From Fidelibacterota bacterium (GTDB lineage Bacteria; Fidelibacterota; Marinisomatia; Marinisomatales; UBA1611), in NCBI GenBank assembly GCA_012964275.1, contig DTUG01000224.1, forward strand, positions 1-6,540: a stretch of 6,540 nucleotides of DNA, in the 5' to 3' direction. The first letter of the stretch is position 1. Every line of letters starts with the position of its first letter. Below the pieces are notes generated by a model. The model saw only the letters and a list, made by a program, of their open reading frames with translations, did not search any database and was not told where the DNA came from. Shown piece after piece: positions 4,516 to 6,540 of the stretch. A program made the translations under genes and the position numbers.

Positions 4516-6540
4516 ATGAAAAGATCGCAGGTAATAGTTTATCTATTTCTGTTGATCGGATTATGGCTGTCGCGCTATTCCAAATTAACCCGACAGCATC
4601 CCGAAGTAATGACTCCCCCCTCCGCTTATAGACAACCCCAGGAGGTCACTGTGCATGGAGATATTCGTTTTGATGATTATGGTTGGCTCAGGGAAAAGGA
4701 CACCCAGCCGGTATTGAATTATCTTAAAGCAGAAAATGAATATACAGCAGTTAAATTAAAGCATTTAGGGAGTTTACGGAAAGAACTATACCAGGAAATG
4801 CGCAGCCGTATCAAGGAAGATGACAACACTGTTCCCTATAAATACGGGGATTATTTTTATTACACCCGTACTGAAAAAGGGAAGCAGTATGATATTTATT
4901 GTAGAAAGTATTTATTCCAGGATGATGATGAGGAGATCACGCTGGATTTGAATGTCATGGCAGAACATCACGATTATCTTGTCCTGGAAGCATACAAGGT
5001 CAGCCCTGACCACCAACTGTTAGCTTTTGCTTATGATACCTCCGGTGCCGAATTCTTTGAATGCCGCATAAAGGATTTAAAGACTGGCAATATACTGGGC
5101 GATCGCCTTATGAACCTGGCTGGGCCCATGGAATGGGCCAATGACAATAAAACCCTGTTTTATGTGACTTTGAACGATGCCCAGCGCCCATTTCAGCTGT
5201 GGCGGCATGTACTGGGTTCGGATCAGTCCGATGATATTTTGGTCTATGAAGAACCAGATGACCGGTTTCACATGGGTTTGACCCGCTCAAAAAGCGGTCA
5301 ATACCTGGCCATGGACCTGGGGAGCAATATCACCACGGAGGTGCGTGTTTTGGATCGGGATAACCCCCGCGGTAATTTTAAGACTCTTATTCCCCGCGAG
5401 AAGGGAGTGGAATATTACGTCTATCTTCACGATAATGATTATTATGTCCTGTCCAACAAGGATGCGCCCAATTTCAAATTAATGCGCCTGCCCATAATCG
5501 GTGGTAATTCTACAGTTGTTTTGCCCCACCGTGAAGATACTATGCTTGAAGACGTGAGTATGTTTCAGAACCATTTGGCTCTCCTGGAGCGAATAAATGG
5601 CAGACTGCAGATCCGACTTTTGCGGATAAATAATGGCCAGTGGCTGTCCATTTCAATGAATGAGGAACTATACTCTCTTTATTTCAGCTGGAATAAAGAC
5701 TGGTATTCAACTTTTGTGCGCGTTGCCTTTAGTTCATTTATTACTCCTTACTCAATCATTGATATTGATTTAATGTCTGGGGAGCAGACACTGAAAAAGC
5801 AGGATCAGGTTCTGGGTGGCTATGATCCGGCGGAATACACTGTAACAAGGCTTTGGGCACCAACCCATGATGGACAGAAGATTCCCCTTTCAATTTTGTA
5901 TCGCCACAACCTGAACCTTATGGGTAAAAATAATTGTATACTGTACGGGTATGGTGCTTATGGGGAAAATTACGATCCGTGGTTCTCCTCCAATATTTTT
6001 AGTCTGGTCGATCGCGGGTTAGTGTTTGTCCGTGCTCATATTCGCGGTTCATCTTACCTGGGTCGGCGATGGTACACAGATGGAAGAATGGGGCATAAAA
6101 AGAATTCCTTTCGAGATTTTATCTCCGCTGCTGAATATCTGATAGATGAAGGAATCACTACACCGGATAACCTGGCCATTTACGGGGGCAGTGCAGGGGG
6201 TCTGCTCATCGGAGCTGCAATAAACATGCGGCCTGACCTCTTTAAAGCGGCTGTGGCCGATGTTCCCTTTGTGGACGTTGTCAACACTATGCTGGATGAG
6301 TCAATTCCATTAACAGCCATTGAATTTGAAGAATGGGGCAATCCTCGGGATAAGGAAATGTATGATTACATGTTGTCCTATTCACCCTATGATAATGTCA
6401 GTGAGCAGGATTATCCCCATTTACTGGTTCTGGCTGGGTATAACGATCCGCGGGTTCCCTATTGGGAAGCAGCCAAATGGACCGCAAAAATAAGAGCCAT
6501 GATGACACCATATTCCCTGGCTCGATCCCGTAACATCCCA
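4516..6540 (+). CDS. ptrB: Oligopeptidase B (prolyl oligopeptidase family S9A), 3' end cut by the window
   Basis: The frame stays open for 675 codons to the edge. After the N-terminal HGDIRFDDYGWLRE (47-60) come the beta-propeller (roughly 100-440) and the alpha/beta-hydrolase domain with YGYGAYG (477-483; Tyr479 probably supports the oxyanion hole). The nucleophile is Ser559 in GGSAGG. The acid is Asp644 in NDPRVPYWE, 85 residues later, the same spacing as Ser532-Asp617 in the E. coli enzyme as I recall it. Glu603 and Glu605 in IEFEEWGNP align with the residues that set preference for Arg/Lys at P1, so it should cut short peptides after basic residues. The catalytic His and about 40 to 45 residues lie beyond the edge. 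Residues 6-18 (VIVYLFLLIGLWL) form a hydrophobic segment within a roughly 30-residue extension, with no lipobox Cys and no clear cleavage site, so a membrane anchor or export signal is likely. Starting at Met32 (4609) would give the usual cytosolic form; 4516 is preferred for its 5-nt spacing from the gene before. Confidence 0.93.
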   Translation, partial: MKRSQVIVYLFLLIGLWLSRYSKLTRQHPEVMTPPSAYRQPQEVTVHGDIRFDDYGWLREKDTQPVLNYLKAENEYTAVKLKHLGSLRKELYQEMRSRIKEDDNTVPYKYGDYFYYTRTEKGKQYDIYCRKYLFQDDDEEITLDLNVMAEHHDYLVLEAYKVSPDHQLLAFAYDTSGAEFFECRIKDLKTGNILGDRLMNLAGPMEWANDNKTLFYVTLNDAQRPFQLWRHVLGSDQSDDILVYEEPDDRFHMGLTRSKSGQYLAMDLGSNITTEVRVLDRDNPRGNFKTLIPREKGVEYYVYLHDNDYYVLSNKDAPNFKLMRLPIIGGNSTVVLPHREDTMLEDVSMFQNHLALLERINGRLQIRLLRINNGQWLSISMNEELYSLYFSWNKDWYSTFVRVAFSSFITPYSIIDIDLMSGEQTLKKQDQVLGGYDPAEYTVTRLWAPTHDGQKIPLSILYRHNLNLMGKNNCILYGYGAYGENYDPWFSSNIFSLVDRGLVFVRAHIRGSSYLGRRWYTDGRMGHKKNSFRDFISAAEYLIDEGITTPDNLAIYGGSAGGLLIGAAINMRPDLFKAAVADVPFVDVVNTMLDESIPLTAIEFEEWGNPRDKEMYDYMLSYSPYDNVSEQDYPHLLVLAGYNDPRVPYWEAAKWTAKIRAMMTPYSLARSRNIP

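Noticed and set aside
5077..5290. Two minus-strand open frames inside the oligopeptidase B gene
   Set aside because: The plus frame here is an intact beta-propeller region of a recognised family, so these are antisense shadows.
1..6540. tRNA, rRNA, CRISPR, insertion sequence, toxin-antitoxin or defence system
   Set aside because: I looked for regularly spaced repeats, terminal inverted repeats, transposase or nuclease motifs and tRNA-like ends, and saw none. The window is almost fully accounted for by ordinary glycan and peptidase genes.

Overview
This 6.5 kb bacterial window is moderately AT-rich. It holds four recognisable protein genes and one small unrecognised gene, with no RNA gene, CRISPR array, transposase or phage gene. 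None of the five chosen start codons has a clear Shine-Dalgarno sequence, and their upstream regions are A/T-rich. Together with the protein repertoire, this loosely suggests a Gram-negative lineage of the Bacteroidota/FCB type (for example a Marinimicrobia-like relative). That placement is inference and is not proven by the sequence.

Layout. Positions 1-128 hold no supportable gene. They contain a heptanucleotide tandem repeat (39-69) about 60 bp upstream of the first gene. Positions 129-2039 (+) encode a membrane-anchored NDP-sugar 4,6-dehydratase of the CapD/WbpM/PglF type. A perfect 10-bp hairpin (2066-2090) ends this gene and overlaps the stop codon of the convergent family 2 glycosyltransferase gene (2085-2762, -). 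Upstream of that gene, on the same strand and after a 126-bp gap with a candidate promoter, lies a WbpA-type UDP-N-acetylhexosamine 6-dehydrogenase (2889-4211, -). A 113-bp divergent spacer then leads to a rightward pair: a 61-residue two-helix membrane protein (4325-4510) and, 5 nt later, an oligopeptidase B gene (4516 to the window edge, 3' end missing).

How the genes fit together. The first three genes belong to activated-sugar and surface-glycan metabolism. The dehydratase makes a 4-keto-6-deoxy intermediate, the route to sugars such as QuiNAc, FucNAc or bacillosamine. The 6-dehydrogenase makes a UDP-N-acetylhexosaminuronic acid. The glycosyltransferase probably moves a sugar to a lipid carrier or acceptor. 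This looks like the edge of an O-antigen, capsule or protein-glycosylation locus, not a complete cluster. The oligopeptidase B pair is functionally separate. Its enzyme is unusual in carrying an N-terminal hydrophobic segment. I see no convincing evidence of a new multigene system. The most checkable oddities are the heptamer repeat, the small membrane protein next to the peptidase, and the export-type N-terminus and altered C-terminal loop of the peptidase. No gene-free stretch exceeds 300 bases.
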